Of a stretch of DNA of 64,000 nucleotides, positions 11,448-23,464 are shown piece after piece. The DNA comes from Epiperipatus broadwayi. Its lineage: Eukaryota > Onychophora > Udeonychophora > Euonychophora > Peripatidae. Positions within the stretch are counted from its first letter, which is position 1, and every line of letters begins with the position of its first letter. The translations under genes were made by a program, and so were the position numbers. Location of the stretch: positions 6,574,001 to 6,638,000 of the forward strand of contig JAQFVV010012395.1 of NCBI GenBank assembly GCA_028023455.1, given 5' to 3'. The notes beneath the pieces are model-generated. The model saw nothing but the letters and a program-made list of their open reading frames with translations, ran no database searches and was not told the origin of the DNA.

Positions 11448-12904
11448 AATATTAATGCAAAACTAGACGAATGAAAATTATTAAATCTTCAGAATCAATC
11501 CGATGAATTTAAATTAGAATTTAAAAATCGTTTTAGAATATTAATAGATTTTAAAGATAATTCAGACTTGAATGAAATCAATAAAAAAATCACTGATTTA
11601 CTATTAAGAATTGCAAGAAAGATTGACAATACAAAAAAGCAGCAATTTACCAGTAAACCTACTAAGACAAGCCAAGATATGAAGAAAAGAAAAAATATGA
11701 AATTTTTTAAAAATGATGCATTAAGAAAATAATATCTAGAGTTTTCTAATGGTATAAAAAAGAGTTAATAACAATGTAAAAAAAAAATTATAATTGTGAA
11801 TTGCAAGACAACTATAGAAAAGAATAGAAGTCTCAAATATGTAAAACAACATCTTAGTATTGGAAGGAAAGTTCTTTCTGCAATAAGAAGAGTAGATGGA
11901 ATTATTACTTTAAAACAACAACATGAAATGTGTGGGAAGAGTTCTATTAAGAATCACACAGTGATAAAGAACAAGAAAACAAAATATCCCTTACAGTTAT
12001 TACATCTGAGTTACCTAGTATTTTAAATGAAGAAGTGAAACATGCAATTAAACTTATGGAGAAAGGAAAAGCTCCAGGAAATGATAAAATTATAATTGAT
12101 GGTTTAAAAAAGCAGATGATGAAAAAAAAAAAAATTGTTGTCAAAGTTATATATCAAGTGACTAAATGATAAAGATGTATCAGATGACTGAAAGAATGCA
12201 GTAATACTATTGATATTTAAGAAACATAATAAAAAAAAATATTAGAAATTACAGACTTATAAGTCAAAATAATCACAACTTATCAAAACGAAGTTTGGAT
12301 TTTAACCAAACAAACAGAATTTAAAAATAGTTTTAGCACAATGGATCATATCTAAGTATTGAGAAAAGTTATAGAAAGGATAAATGACCATAAATCACCA
12401 TTATGCTTTGTATTTGTAATTATAAAATAGGCATTTGACTCTATAAGCATTTCCACAATGATTGTAATAATCGATCATCAAGATATAGATCCAATACATT
12501 GTCATATTTTGAAAAATATCAAAATACAATAGCAATAATTAGACTGCATGGTGATGCTAAGAAGATTTAAAGATTGCATGACATAGTGATTATATGGTGG
12601 ATTAACCAGTAAGTTTAAAAAAGGTATGTTGACCTTCTATTTGTATTTTTTATGTTATATAAGTTTAAAGTCATCATTGATAAAGTGAGCAAGAGAAAAG
12701 ACCATTCTAATTTAATAAAAAACAAAACAGCAATTTTGCTTTAATTTTGACATCTACTGTTTACTATAACAGCAGACTATTTAATAATTTTTTTTAATTT
12801 TTTAATTCTTTCTTGATTCAATGACAAGGAATCTACTGATAAAAAAGAATGCTTCACTACAATATATTTTAAATATGTAGTAAATTTTTTTTCTCTTCAC
12901 CAAT

Positions 12905-13400
12905 ACAAATTGTAATTATAAATATGCGATTTTTTTTCGCATGCGTTAGTGAAGCTGTAATTATAATATATTTAATATGCCCACTTAGCGCTTTTGAGAT
13001 TTAGTATTCAAATCTCATACTCATAGCTTTACGAATGAAGACTGTTGTGATTTATTGTACACATATACAAATGAGCTTGAATTTTTAATTGATTAGTCCA
13101 TTGTTTGGAGAGAGTAAAGCATGCCTCTCTTCTATTAATGGCACTGAGGTCAATTGCTATGTAAAAAGCTTCTTTGATTTTTCTTTTGGCATCACTCTTG
13201 CAAATTATTTGGGCAGAACTGGGTTCAAATACATGACCTGTAGCTGTTTGGTGGTCCCAGAAGATCGATGTTTCTTCATTTTTATTTTTAACCCTGTTGT
13301 ATGCATACCTGTGTTGGTAAATTATTGTATTGATGTTAGCCCAAGATCTCACCGTAGTAAGATGCCTGGCAGTCTAATTGAGAGCATGCTACTTTATAGA
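12905..13400 (-). pseudogene. PLE C-terminal fragment with 3' hairpin
   Basis: The minus strand from 13352 to about 13040 encodes IIYQHRYAYNRVKN, TATGHVFEP, DAKRKIKEAFYIAIDLSAIN and REACFTLSKQW. This is the region after the GIY-YIG motif of a Penelope-like element; it aligns with the plus-strand copy at 17770-18030. Past its stop, at about 13032-12982, the hairpin GCTATGAGTATGAGATT then AATCTCAAAAGCGCT matches the PLE 3' hairpin seen at four other places. The 5' part (RT) is absent. It interrupts the RTE LINE, whose reading resumes near 13630. Insertion ends could not be placed exactly. Confidence 0.75.
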
Positions 13401-14737
13401 CCACATGAGAGGCTTGATCTTTTTCTTTTTTATCCTTGGAATTATTTATTAGTCAGTTAGTGTTGGATGGTGTTCTGAAGCTAAATTTGAAATCGTTAGT
13501 CAATGTTTTAGCAATAGGTATATGTACTGATTATCTATTTTTATTAATTATTAAAAGTGTGTATACTGGACTAATTTTTAAATTAAATCATTCTATTTCA
13601 TGGATTAAAAAGAAAAAATATGAGAGGAAAAGTAAATGGAGATTCTGCAGCTGAGACGATTGTTTTTTAGGGAATATTGCAAGAGATATTCTGATAAAAG
13701 TGAAAAAGTAGGGCTAAAAATATGAGTTAAAAAAACTAAAATAATATTCAATGGATTTTCTGAGAAGAAGAAAATAAAGATTAATAATCATGAATTAGAA
13801 GTTACTACAATTATTGGTCACATTATTAATACAGATGGAATCACTCCAAGGATGAAATTAATCATAGAATAAAACTAGGATGGAGTGCTTTTGGCAGATA
13901 AAAATTAAAAGTAAATATGCTTATGTTTGAAGAGGAAAGTTTTTACAAAATGTGTTTTATCAGTTCTTACTTATGGACTAAAGACTTGGACATTTAACAG
14001 AAGAACAATACAGAGACTTCAGACTACTCCATAAAGTATAAAACATGTATATTAATAGTAAGAAGAGATTAAAAATAAAATACATGAATCAGAAAGCAAA
14101 TAGATATCACTGATATCATTGAAAGAATTAAGAAACTGAAATAGCGTGGTGTGATATTGCTAAAAGAAATGATAATAAATGGACAGTTTAAATCTTAAAT
14201 TGGATCTCAATTGTAAAAGATCTAAAAAGAGACTGACCACATATAAGATAGATGGATAAAAAAGTTTGATGGAATTTTACGAAGAAGGAAGGCAAGAGAT
14301 TGGAGAAACTGGATTAAACTGGGAAAGACTTTTATCTTGCAGTGAATCAATAATGACTGAAAATAATAATATATTGTAATTGGGTTTACATTTATAGTGT
14401 GTTCCATTATATTCTATTAAAATAAATTGATAATGGCTGACTAGCAAACTCAAAACATGCTTTGGTGATAAAATAGAAGCATTAGAATACAAAAAAGCTT
14501 CATAAATTGAGCTAATAAAAAGATATTAAATAAAACACAACTTCCAAGCAGATATTCGAAAACAAATCAATTAGTATCTAAAAATGGTAGTAGCATAGAT
14601 ATTCTTAAATAGAGTTAAAATATTTTGACCAATGATATATGATTAAATCAGAATAGGTGCAATATATCTTACAAATAATTATTTACAAGTCATTTACATT
14701 ACCAACTTTATAGATAATTTTCAAAGCATATACCTAC

Positions 14738-14897
14738 ATTAGCTTCTAATAGGATAAACTGTAGAACTTCATTTAATGCAGTATGGCCTGTTTTCTCATA
14801 AGCACACCAAATATTACTAGCAATTGCTGCCGGTACTCTTGCATCTTTATCACCATATCCTGAATAAGCCAGCAAGGAACCTTCACTGTTTAATAAC
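14738..14897 (-). CDS. LAMTOR2: LAMTOR2 coding exon 2 (roadblock domain core)
   Basis: This 160-bp exon encodes 53 full codons plus the last base of a split leucine. It begins [20 protein letters not shown] and ends FILLEAN, the central part of the roadblock/LC7 fold of LAMTOR2. The conserved [11 protein letters not shown] and AAIASNIW motifs are present. It has a pyrimidine-rich acceptor ending TTAG just above 14897 and a GTAGGT donor at 14737-14732. Using GTAGGT rather than the overlapping GTATAT two codons' worth downstream keeps the alignment to other animals gap-free across the junction (ILLEAN then EGRV). A proline replaces the usual threonine after the DARV motif. The frame has no stops. 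It lies between introns of about 30 kb and 11.4 kb, both loaded with transposons. Confidence 0.95.
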
Positions 14898-15065
14898 CTA
14901 AGGGATAAAAAATCATTTAAATCTATATGTATATTAAAATAGATATTTGCAAAACATATTAAAGAGTAGTTCCAGCAAGGTCAAACTTTATTATCTAGAT
15001 TTACCATATGCTGCACACAAGAAACAATTTACTAGTTTATTTTACATAAATGCTCATCTACGCAA

Positions 15066-15290
15066 CAATGGCAACTGTGCCACCCAGTGCACGCTTTAGT
15101 AATCAATGGATGCAAGAAGGTTTGTGCATACAAGCTAGAAACTAGTCTGGGGATATTGAATGAGTAGGCACTAGATGGGGATTTTATGCACAAACCTTCC
15201 TACATCCATTGATTACTAAAGTTTGCACTGGGTGGGAATACTGTGTGGAGAGTTTGCTATTGCTAATAACAGCTCATATAGGCATAGAAA
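15066..15290. mobile_element. Inverted tail dimer (GTCTGGGGATATT family)
   Basis: Left sequence 15079-15132 (CACCCAGTGCA, then TAATCAATGGATG, then GGTTTGTGCAT) is mirrored by 15188-15240. The centre holds GAAACTAGTCTGGGGATATT and GAGTAGGCACTAGATGGGGA. The right copy continues to GGAGAGTTTGCTATTGCTAATAACAG, the family's usual 3' direction. The arms differ by several substitutions and a few indels. A weak GCTCAT pair at the borders might be a target duplication but is too short to rely on. It lies in LAMTOR2 intron 1, close to exon 2. Confidence 0.75.
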
Positions 15291-16324
15291 ATGTTTTGTT
15301 GGTTTTCACCTACAACATAAGAATTTTTGATATACACATACTATTCAGCCCATACAATTAGTTTTGGCATTTATCAAATGTGTTTTATAATAATTCAAAT
15401 TAAATTACCAACAAATTGAAGAATAAATTTACACATAATATGGTCAATAATTTTAAAATGGTAAAGATAATGTTTCCCTTTTATAAAAAAAAACACTTTT
15501 GAACTTTTTATTAATACCATATATTTATGATTACACAATTGTTTTCCAATGAGGTTTCATATTGCAATCTTATTATTTAAATCTTCACAATATTTTTGGC
15601 ATTTCTTTTTCTTTACCAATTACTACTTCCGGTCTTGTAATAATCTTCCTGTATAATCTTTTATCTCTGTATAATGAATTATCAAATAACTGTAACTCTC
15701 TCTTAGATATAATCCTATTCAATCCTCTCTCCAAGCATGAGCCAGATTATTCTGCACCCAAGTAATTTATGAGCAGTGCACTACTAATCTCTAAGCTTCA
15801 GAACAAAAAGTTTTCTTATTGTTACTTAGCAGTGCTTTTGAATCTACCTTGCTTTAAATTAAGATTGTCCAAACCAGGTATACCACAAATCTCTTACTAG
15901 ACATTAAAAGAAAACATATCAAATTAACTAGTTTACAAAGCTGTCTAGAAAATTGCTTCTGCTACAGTAAGTGTTAAAAAAAGTCACATTCTCATAAGCA
16001 TAATTCTTAAAAAAAAAAAAAATTTCACTATGATAAAGAAAACAAAATTTTGCTTTTTAAATTATTCTTTCAACGTTTAGTTTGTAAAATTAACAAGAAT
16101 CATTAAAACTGATATTCATTGCTGAAGTTCTGTTGTAATGAGTTTATAGAAGGTCAATAGAATATATTTAATAAAGATATTTTCTTGGGATCTATTCACA
16201 TCAACTGTCACTATTATATTAAACACAACCAATTAGCTCACTATAGCAGAAACAACTACACTTAAGATCTTATAAAATATTCCAAAGCTGTAGCATAACA
16301 ACAATGATTAACAATAAGAATCTT

Positions 16325-17140
16325 TTTAAAATAGTAGCAACTCTCTCCAAATAGTAATACATCAAAATTCCTTTCTAGTGCCTACTCATCTAATATCACC
16401 AGACTAGTTTTTACCTTGTGGTTTTGTCAGTGAGAAACCTTGGATCTGAGAGCACTGAACCTAGATCTTTAGACCTAATGCACCTCTCCAGCAGCCATTT
16501 TTTTTACCTTTTTAGTTAACTATAAAGTTATGAGTCCAAAATGAAAGCACATATTTTCAATCCAAGGTTATTCATTTGTACAGGCATACAGATCAGTATT
16601 CAGTTTAGTATCCATACAATTTGTATCTTTGGTTTTATAATAACCATAGTCATCATCATAAACCACTAACTATTACATGGCCAGCATTTTTTTTTGCTTA
16701 CACAATCTGTTTAAACAGCAACAACTCTCTCCAAACAATATTACTACCCAGTGAAATGGTTTAATACTAATACTAGTGAAAGGATGATGATGACTGTAGT
16801 TATTAAAAAAATCAAAGACACCAAAATGTATAGATACTGAACTGAGTTCAGATCTATATGATTATCCAAGTGAATAAGACTGAATTGAAAACATTATTGC
16901 ATTTTCTTTTTGGGCTTATAGTTTTGCTTGAGGATTGCATTAGATTCAAATATTTAGGTGCAGGACTCTCACATCCAAGGTTCATCGATGAAGGTCACAA
17001 GATAGAAACTAGTCTGGGGATATTGGATGATCAGGCACTAGACAGGAATTTTGATGCACAAATCTTCTAGCAACCATTGATTACTATGGTTTGCAGTGGG
17101 TGGCGCTACTGTTTGGAGAGAATTGCTAGTTTTAACAGGT
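16325..17140. mobile_element. Pair of tRNA-headed SINE copies, inverted and outward-facing
   Basis: The minus strand at 16510-16325 reads GCTGGAGAGGTGCATTAGG, a B-box-like AGGTTCAGTGCT, then AAAACTAGTCTGG, GAGTAGGCACTAG and GGAGAGAGTTGCT. The plus strand at about 16920-17130 has the same order, with TAGAAACTAGTCTGGGGATA and GGAGAGAATTGCT. The flanking inner sequence is also inverted: 16590-16665 (CAGTATTCAGTTTAGTATCC to CATAGTCATCATCA) mirrors 16785-16855. The two copies therefore form one long palindrome with a ~100-base asymmetric centre that holds one more tail fragment (16725-16760, minus). The heads look derived from a type II tRNA. Confidence 0.7.
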
Positions 17141-17364
17141 TGTGTAAATATTAGAAATTGTGATCATATGATGTTTTAATGATTTAATAATCTTTTTTTT
17201 TTTAAATAAATTATATTGATATTTAAATATATATATATAAATAATTTTTTTGCTATCCATAAAAAATGTCATTAGCAGTATTTTATAAATAAATTTAGCC
17301 AATCTAACTTGAGGAAAAAAGAAAAAAAACAAGGAAAAATAAATGTTGAAGTTGAGTTTTGCAA

Positions 17365-17604
17365 TGACTATATGAACTAAATCATTAAACACCAATTTAT
17401 CCAAATATATTATCTATTGTTCCTTTAGTCAGTTTAGCATCTTGCAATGAAGTCTTTTAACTTCTTCTGCAATAAACTTTTCTCTGACTATATAAACCAA
17501 ATCATTAAACACAAATGCGTCCAATATATACTAGTCCTTTAGTAAGTTTCTATAACAGCTTGCAATCCTATCTTTTAAATCTCTTCTGCATTAAATCTTT
17601 CTCT
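17365..17604 (+). repeat. Tandem duplication, two 120-bp units
   Basis: TGACTATATRAACYAAATCA starts at 17365 and again at 17485. Both copies run through CTTGCAAT, CTTTTAA, CTTCTGCA and end in CTTTCTC. Divergence is about 15-20%, so the duplication is old. It is not coding. Confidence 0.8.
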
Positions 17605-17759
17605 TTAACCATGTCTAACTATAACTTTTTATAATGTTTTATCTTCAGCTAAATTCTTCCAAAAGTATCTTTAAGAAAACTTTGCTCATGTTAAAGCCAA
17701 CAACTTTCATCAGCTTCATATGTCCAATCTAATAGTAATTTGTCCTTACAAATATAGAC

Positions 17760-18110
17760 TAAGGCAGCAATAGAAACCAGATTACAACAACACAAATATG
17801 CATATATTAAAGTTCAGTCAGATCCATCATGTTATTCCATTTTTGCAATTCATCAAAAAATAACAGGACACCAGTGTGAACCTCAAGATGTCAGCCTGGT
17901 CTGCAAAGAAAGGCACGATGTAAAAAGAAAAGTGAAGGAGGCCTGTTTCATAGCGATGGATTGCAACGCCATCAACCACAAGGACACCTGCTTCATGATC
18001 TCAAGAAAATGGAACAATTAACCCTGATTTGCATAATTGCATATAATTAATTCACTTAGAGCTATGAAGATGAGAGCACATCTCTTGAAAGTGCTTGCAG
18101 AATAGTATAA
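17760..18110 (+). pseudogene. PLE GIY-YIG/C-terminal fragment with 3' hairpin
   Basis: One plus-strand frame from about 17770 reads AAIETRLQQHKYAYIKV, ITGHQCEPQDVSLVCKE, VKRKVKEACFIAMDCNAIN and KDTCFMISRKWNN before a stop. It parallels the minus-strand copy at 13352-13040 residue by residue. It covers the end of the GIY-YIG nuclease and the conserved EA...AIN...W tail of Penelope-like elements. At 18061-18100, 30-40 bases past the stop, lies the hairpin GCTATGAAGATGAGAG, CACA, then CTCTTGAAAGTGCTT. The upstream polymerase is missing, so this is a 5'-truncated insertion. Confidence 0.75.
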
Positions 18111-18114
18111 TTTT

Positions 18115-19590
18115 ATTTGTTTTAAATATAAAGTAGCTTTGCATTCAGGTGCAATAGCGCCTATAAATACTTTCACATGCAAAGTTTTCGAGTTAGATTT
18201 GAATTACAAAGTATAGACTTAATAACAACACACCCAATAAATCAAAACATATTGTTTGAATTTATAATTTTGCTATTGTATTTTCAGGAATATAATGGGA
18301 CATTCTTAAATAAAAATTTTCCAGTGCTTTTTTGAGGGTCCATATCTTATTTCTATATAATAAATAAGGTAGGATAACAGTAGTTATATCTAATAAAACT
18401 GGCTATTTTTTAATTATTAATTGTAACTATATGATTAACTCTGGCATCCAAGATATTTAAACTGATCCATATTCTCAATATCATAATTACAATATTAAAA
18501 AAAATAGCATCAATTGATTTAACAGGATATTAATTTTTCAAGCGCATGCGTTACTTTATCATATCAAAAAAGATAAAAAGATCACAATCAACAAATAACT
18601 ATCTTGATTTCTCCTTCACTGTTTTAATTCATCAGTAGAATCATTCTTAAATCCTTTTGCCAATCCAAATCCAGTCTTTAAATCTCCACGTAGTTACAAA
18701 ATTTTAAGCTTTTCATTATTCAGTTAAGCGGAGAATATATTTCATTTTTAATCTAATCACTATCATTATATTATCAGCTAGATTTTTTGTTTTTGTTTTA
18801 GTGAACTCAAGATACAGAATTATTTGTGTGCATAACATATTAAATAAAAATGCTAATACCCAAGATGCCACAGTGTTGAGAGTGAGTACATCCAAATTCT
18901 TTATAATAAATTTTTGTTTAAAAAAGTGTTTGTGCTATAAAAATATTATTATTGGCTTATTGAAATTAAAAAATTAGATACATATAGCATATAATATTCT
19001 ATATTGTTATGCGGTTTGAATAATCTAGCAATACTGAGCACAAATTTTCAGAACAAAAATTATTTCGTTTATGTGATCTGAATTATTGGAATAGTGTCTA
19101 ACACTCAAAAATGTTGAAGAAAAAAAAAACTAGTAAGAAAATATCAAGAGCTATTATAATGATGTCATCAAAAATGCTATTGATATATTCAGAGTGAATA
19201 TTTATTTAACGACACACTTTCAAATACTATATCTAAAAGAATATTTACTTTTTAAAATAATTTCCTTAATATATATCTAAACAATATATTTTTCTATTTG
19301 AAAAACTTTGTATCCAGACTACAATCAAGACAATTAATCATCCAACATTGGTAAACAAATATCGGGTGTTTGCCAAAGGATGGTGTTGATGCTAATCAAA
19401 AACATATACATATAATGATTCTTGGCCGGACCTAAATGATCGATTTGATCTAAAAAGATCTGATTTCTTAGATTTGTAATAAAATACTCTACTAACTAAT
19501 ACTATTATATGATGTTAGTTTTTTTTTCATTTTTGTAAATATCTAAATATTGAAGTTTGAGGATTTGCTATTTTAATATAAATCGAGCAC
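18115..19590. other. Intronic stretch with no recognisable gene
   Basis: AT-rich intron 1 sequence. A GCGCATGCGTTACTTTATC string at about 18541-18560 resembles one near 12937, so remnants of the same PLE tail may extend here. No frames or motifs beyond that are supported. Confidence 0.4.
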
Positions 19591-19594
19591 TGAT

Positions 19595-19760
19595 TATATA
19601 TATGTGTAAGAGATGATGATCTGAACCAACTGATGAGTGTTGGTTCAGCACAAAATATGTATACTGGAGATCATTTATTTTTTTCACATGTGGTCATGTG
19701 TATAGATAAGATAGAGTGGATGACTAAAGAGCTTGAAAGTCTGGGTTCAAATCCTTTCTA
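19595..19760 (+). ncRNA. Hammerhead-like core in a short repeat
   Basis: At 19630-19636 stands CTGATGA. A six-pair stem GTGTTG/CAGCAC with a three-base loop occupies 19637-19651, followed by AAAA where a hammerhead would have GAAA. The related copy on the minus strand near 30110-30085 has GAAA there but GTGATGA in the first strand, so each copy has lost a different core base. A tRNA-like stretch with a B-box-like GGTTCAAATCC lies downstream at about 19742. No activity is implied for this copy. Confidence 0.5.
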
Positions 19761-20233
19761 ATTACATCTAGCTTAAATATATATACTATACTTGTATTTA
19801 TATCTAACAATTCTTAATAAGTGAAGAATCCCCATGAGTTCCACTCCCTAAGCAATAAAAAAAAAATTTTTTTGCTTGAAAACCTTAAAAAATAATAATC
19901 ATACACTTAAGTTATTTATAGTCTCAGTTAATATTTCTAGTATTCAACAAATCTGTTTTCTTCAAATTCGTTTTCAAAAACATAACAAAGATAAGAATAC
20001 AAAGTAAGTATTAATGGTTTTCTTCAATTAAGATAATTTTTTTCATTACAAAAATTGTTCACTTAGATTTACTTATCTAAATGTGAGCAGATTATAAAAG
20101 TTTATAACTCCCTCTTCTTATTAGGTTTGACTTCAAAATATGCTTTGAATGTATTAAAAAAGTGTAATCACATTCTGGAAATAATATAGATTAAGATCAC
20201 ATTTTAGTGTAGCAGAACTGAGTTTAGTTTTAT

Positions 20234-20345
20234 AAAAAATAAGCAGAAAAGAAGAGACATTGGCAAATTAAAGAGATATTAGAGGAAAGTTTTTTTAAAA
20301 AAATAAGCAGGAAAGAGACATTGGTAAACTGAAAAAATACTAGAG
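20234..20345 (+). repeat. Two tandem units of about 63 bp
   Basis: AAAAAATAAGCAG, then GAGACATTGG and AGAGRA occur twice, beginning near 20234 and 20297. The duplication is local with small indels and lies in a purine-rich stretch on the plus strand. Confidence 0.65.
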
Positions 20346-21844
20346 AAGGTGTAAAAAAACCAGACATTAAATAAGAAAAGAGTATAAACTAATAGATTAA
20401 ATAATAAAATTCAATAACAAAAAAAAAAAAATTAAAAAATGTACACTGTAGTGCTGCAATGATATTACATTAGGAAAGAAGAAAGCAAAAGAGCCCAGAG
20501 TTAAAAAAGAGATAATAAATAAAATGATGCAAAAATAAGCTGGAAAAAAATAAAAAATTTATAGAAAGTAAATACATTAAGATATGAAAGAAATAAAAAA
20601 GATAATGAATGATAGAGTAACGAAAAAAATTCCAAAAAAAAAAAAAAGAAGACACATTTTATTTACAATATAGGAAAATTAGATAGTTTGAGTGACAAAA
20701 GCAAGGGCAGAAAGATGAACCATGATAAAAGCTAGAATGGTAAATTATTTATTAAAAAAAAACATGGATACATTGAAAAGATTAAAATATTTAAGTAATT
20801 TATTTAATCAAAATAACAAATCTCTGTTTATATTCACTGGATAAGAATGAATAATGTTTGTCTAAAAGCTTATGATGATAGAATTTTACTTATAATCAGA
20901 ATCGATCCAAGGGTGGTGTAAATAGTGCAATCGCACTCTAACCCTACCCACGTTTATCAAGGCCCCACACCTACATGATCTACGCTTTCTGTGAAAATCA
21001 AAAAATAAAATGTCTATTACTTCCTTAAATGTAATTACATTTCCTTTTTTTTTTCTGCCACAATTCTGTAATTTAAAGATCCTTTCATGTTGAAGTAATA
21101 CAAATGTAGAAGCACTGATTATGTGGTGATATAGCTTTTTCAGCTATGTACAATGTGGTGGTTAAATATTTCACAATATCATGTTAATGTGAAATCAGCA
21201 TAGATCAATGGTGATATTAACGGATTCATAATAAAACATTAAAATATATATATAATTTTTTTGCATTATATTGTAACGCTAATGAGATATATATTCTAAA
21301 AACACACATATATCTGCATTACATAGGTTATAATTTAAAAATATAATAGGATCAAATTTATTAAGAAAAGAGAAATCAAAAATAGATTGAAAAAAAAAGA
21401 GATTTGTACAAATAGAATTAAAATAAAAGGCCACATCATTTTTTAGAATAAAGCTATTTAAAAAGAGTAGGTTGGGAAAATGAAATCTTAGTGAAAAATC
21501 TAAAATGAAAAAAGATTTATAACATGCGCTCTCTTCTTTCTATAAAATGAAATAAATAAATGTCTAAAAATAAGTAAATGTGAGAAATCAGAATAAAAAT
21601 TAATTAGTAAAAGAAAACTTTCAGAATGCAATTAAGTTTGAAAGATTCCTGGCTGATAAAAAAGTGAAACTGATAATTGAATTAATTAAAAAACCATGTA
21701 AACTACCTCATTGGTTTAACAGCGATAAGATAGATTAATCTAAAAAAACAATTAGATTAAAGAGAAATGTAAAATAAATTAAACTAGATTTAAATTATAA
21801 AAAAGAATTAGAACTATGATAAGGAAATAAACAATGAGAGAGTT

Positions 21845-22335
21845 GAACTATAAAAGTGCGGCTCAGCTATTATTATCTAGTTAGTTTTGTACTCATATGT
21901 CAGCAGATTCATAACAGATTCATTCGGAGTCATTCAGACATCCAGAGATTCAGACATTCAGAGATTTAAGAGCAGTAGAGAGCCAGTTCTTACTGCCATG
22001 GAAAATATCAATGCAGAAGCCACAGAAATAGCAACATGTGCTGCTAGAAAACCAGTATTCGACTGGGCTTTAGGCTCCGAGTCCTCAGCTATATCAACTG
22101 TCCTCACCTGAAACCAATGCTTAAACTGTGAATTAGATACTGCTGCATATTTTTTCACTCTCTCCCATTGTTGATCTGAAGAAAGGAAAAAAAAGCCATC
22201 GATGGAGACCAAAAGACCAACCAGTAGGAAAATCCAAACCAAAGGAACTGTGTCAGCTAATATCATGAAAAACCTAGGTAAATGTATTTTCAATAATAAC
22301 TGCCTAAACACTTTTTTTTGAATGACAAGCATAAT
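21845..22335 (+). other. TATAAAAG-led segment inside the hAT-like element, unidentified
   Basis: A GAACTATAAAAGTGCGGCTC string at about 21846 looks like a TATA box followed by higher-GC sequence, with the direct repeats CAGATTCAT and AGACATTCAGAGATTYA downstream. An open frame of 74 codons runs from 21887 and an antisense one of 124 codons from 22332 to 21958. Neither resembles a family I know. The arrangement would suit a promoter or a nested LTR-type element, but no matching second LTR was found. Confidence 0.25.
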
Positions 22336-23464
22336 GAAGGACTATCCTAAAAAGTTAACCTTAACTTAATCATGTATATTTCCTTTATATAAAGTATTAT
22401 GTTATATTATATTAAATTTGTGCATGAATATATAATAATGTTTGCTTAATTGTTATTTGATCTATTCTCTCTCTCTCTTGACACTGCATCTCCATTAGTT
22501 TAAGAGTATAAATATCTAATGTTTTAAGTTAAATGCACTGGTCCATCCTGATTAAGAGAAGGAGTTAGCTTAGGATATTTAAAGCACTGAATTCGTAGCC
22601 TGTTGTCTAAGCATACTAGCTGTATATAACCTATATAGTTGGATGGCATTTAAATGTGGTCGTGGTTATGCTTCATATAGCCTTGGTCTGGCTCTAAGTA
22701 TCATTGATGATTAAGCTATCAATGGTACTCTCCCCTTTGCTTGAAGTGCTAATATGTTCCCACAGGTAGTAAAGATATAATTAAATAATTGCATAAAGTA
22801 AAATGATAATAAAAAATGTTATAAGTAAATAATGAAAATAAGATATATAAAAAATAATAACGTATCAAGAATAAATATGTATTAAGCTTATTAAACATAA
22901 AGTTAAAATATTTTGGCCGAATTAAGTTTAAAAAAGTAAAAAACAAAAGTATTCAGTGGATTTGGTACAATATATACTTTATTTTGTGTTCTCAAATATT
23001 AAAAATTGCACAAAACTGTGTATATAATTTATAAATAATCATAAATAAGTATTAATTTGTCCATTTTTATTTTAAATAAACAAATAAATAATATATTATA
23101 ATGATCCGGAGAAAGGTAGGGCGCCATCTAGGCATTTGAACCTAGAAAAATTTATAAAGTAGGCAGATACGTAAGTCAAAAAAAAAAAAAAAAAATTTTT
23201 TTATTTTATATATTTTGATATCCAGTCGTTAGCTCATTGTCACTAGCTCAATGTAACAGCAGAGATTTATATTTCATAAATTCTTATCTAAAAATATTTT
23301 TTTAAAAAATATTAAAATAAGCCACTGCCAGTAATTATACACACAAACATTTATTTACGCACATATATAAATAAAATTTAACATTATTATTGTAGTATGT
23401 TTACTTTAACATTATTTTTAACTTTTATTTTTAGATTTTAATTTATATTTTAATTTTTATACTA

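Larger units (their letters stand above)
10830..14370 (+). pseudogene. Decayed RTE-type LINE (endonuclease, RT, C-terminal domain)
   Basis: This is plus-strand non-LTR retrotransposon debris in correct order. Around 10880-11060 the endonuclease shows VNKFYIDI, KIAMRDLNTRID and NKFDYGDRNKKSQ, corresponding to the GDFNA and YG.RN.RG motifs. Around 11510-12030 is the linker and the start of RT. Near 12040-12110 there is KLMEKGKAPGNDKIIIDGLKK, the RT domain opening. Near 12330-12440 is a TMDHI and KAFDS-like block. After an interruption, 13680-14000 gives VKKTKIIFN, GWSAFG-like and VLTYGLKTWTF segments, and 14290-14350 ends RRDWRNWIKLGKTFILQ. Many stops and frameshifts make it dead. A foldback (11245-11434) and a PLE fragment (~12900-13620) sit inside it, so it is older than both. 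Confidence 0.8.

Noticed and set aside
13089-13460. 123-codon plus-strand open frame
   Set aside because: It is antisense to the PLE C-terminal fragment, which has clear family motifs, so it is a shadow.
14731-14737. Alternative exon 2 donor GTATAT one codon plus one base downstream
   Set aside because: It would shift the phase at the exon 3 junction and break the EGRVAIT alignment, whereas GTAGGT keeps frame and length.
21958-22332. 124-codon minus-strand frame with hydrophobic stretch (WIFLLVGLLVSIDGFFFL)
   Set aside because: The hydrophobic run comes from an AT-rich antisense reading, there is no related protein I recognise, and the opposite strand is also open. It is kept only as part of an unidentified segment.
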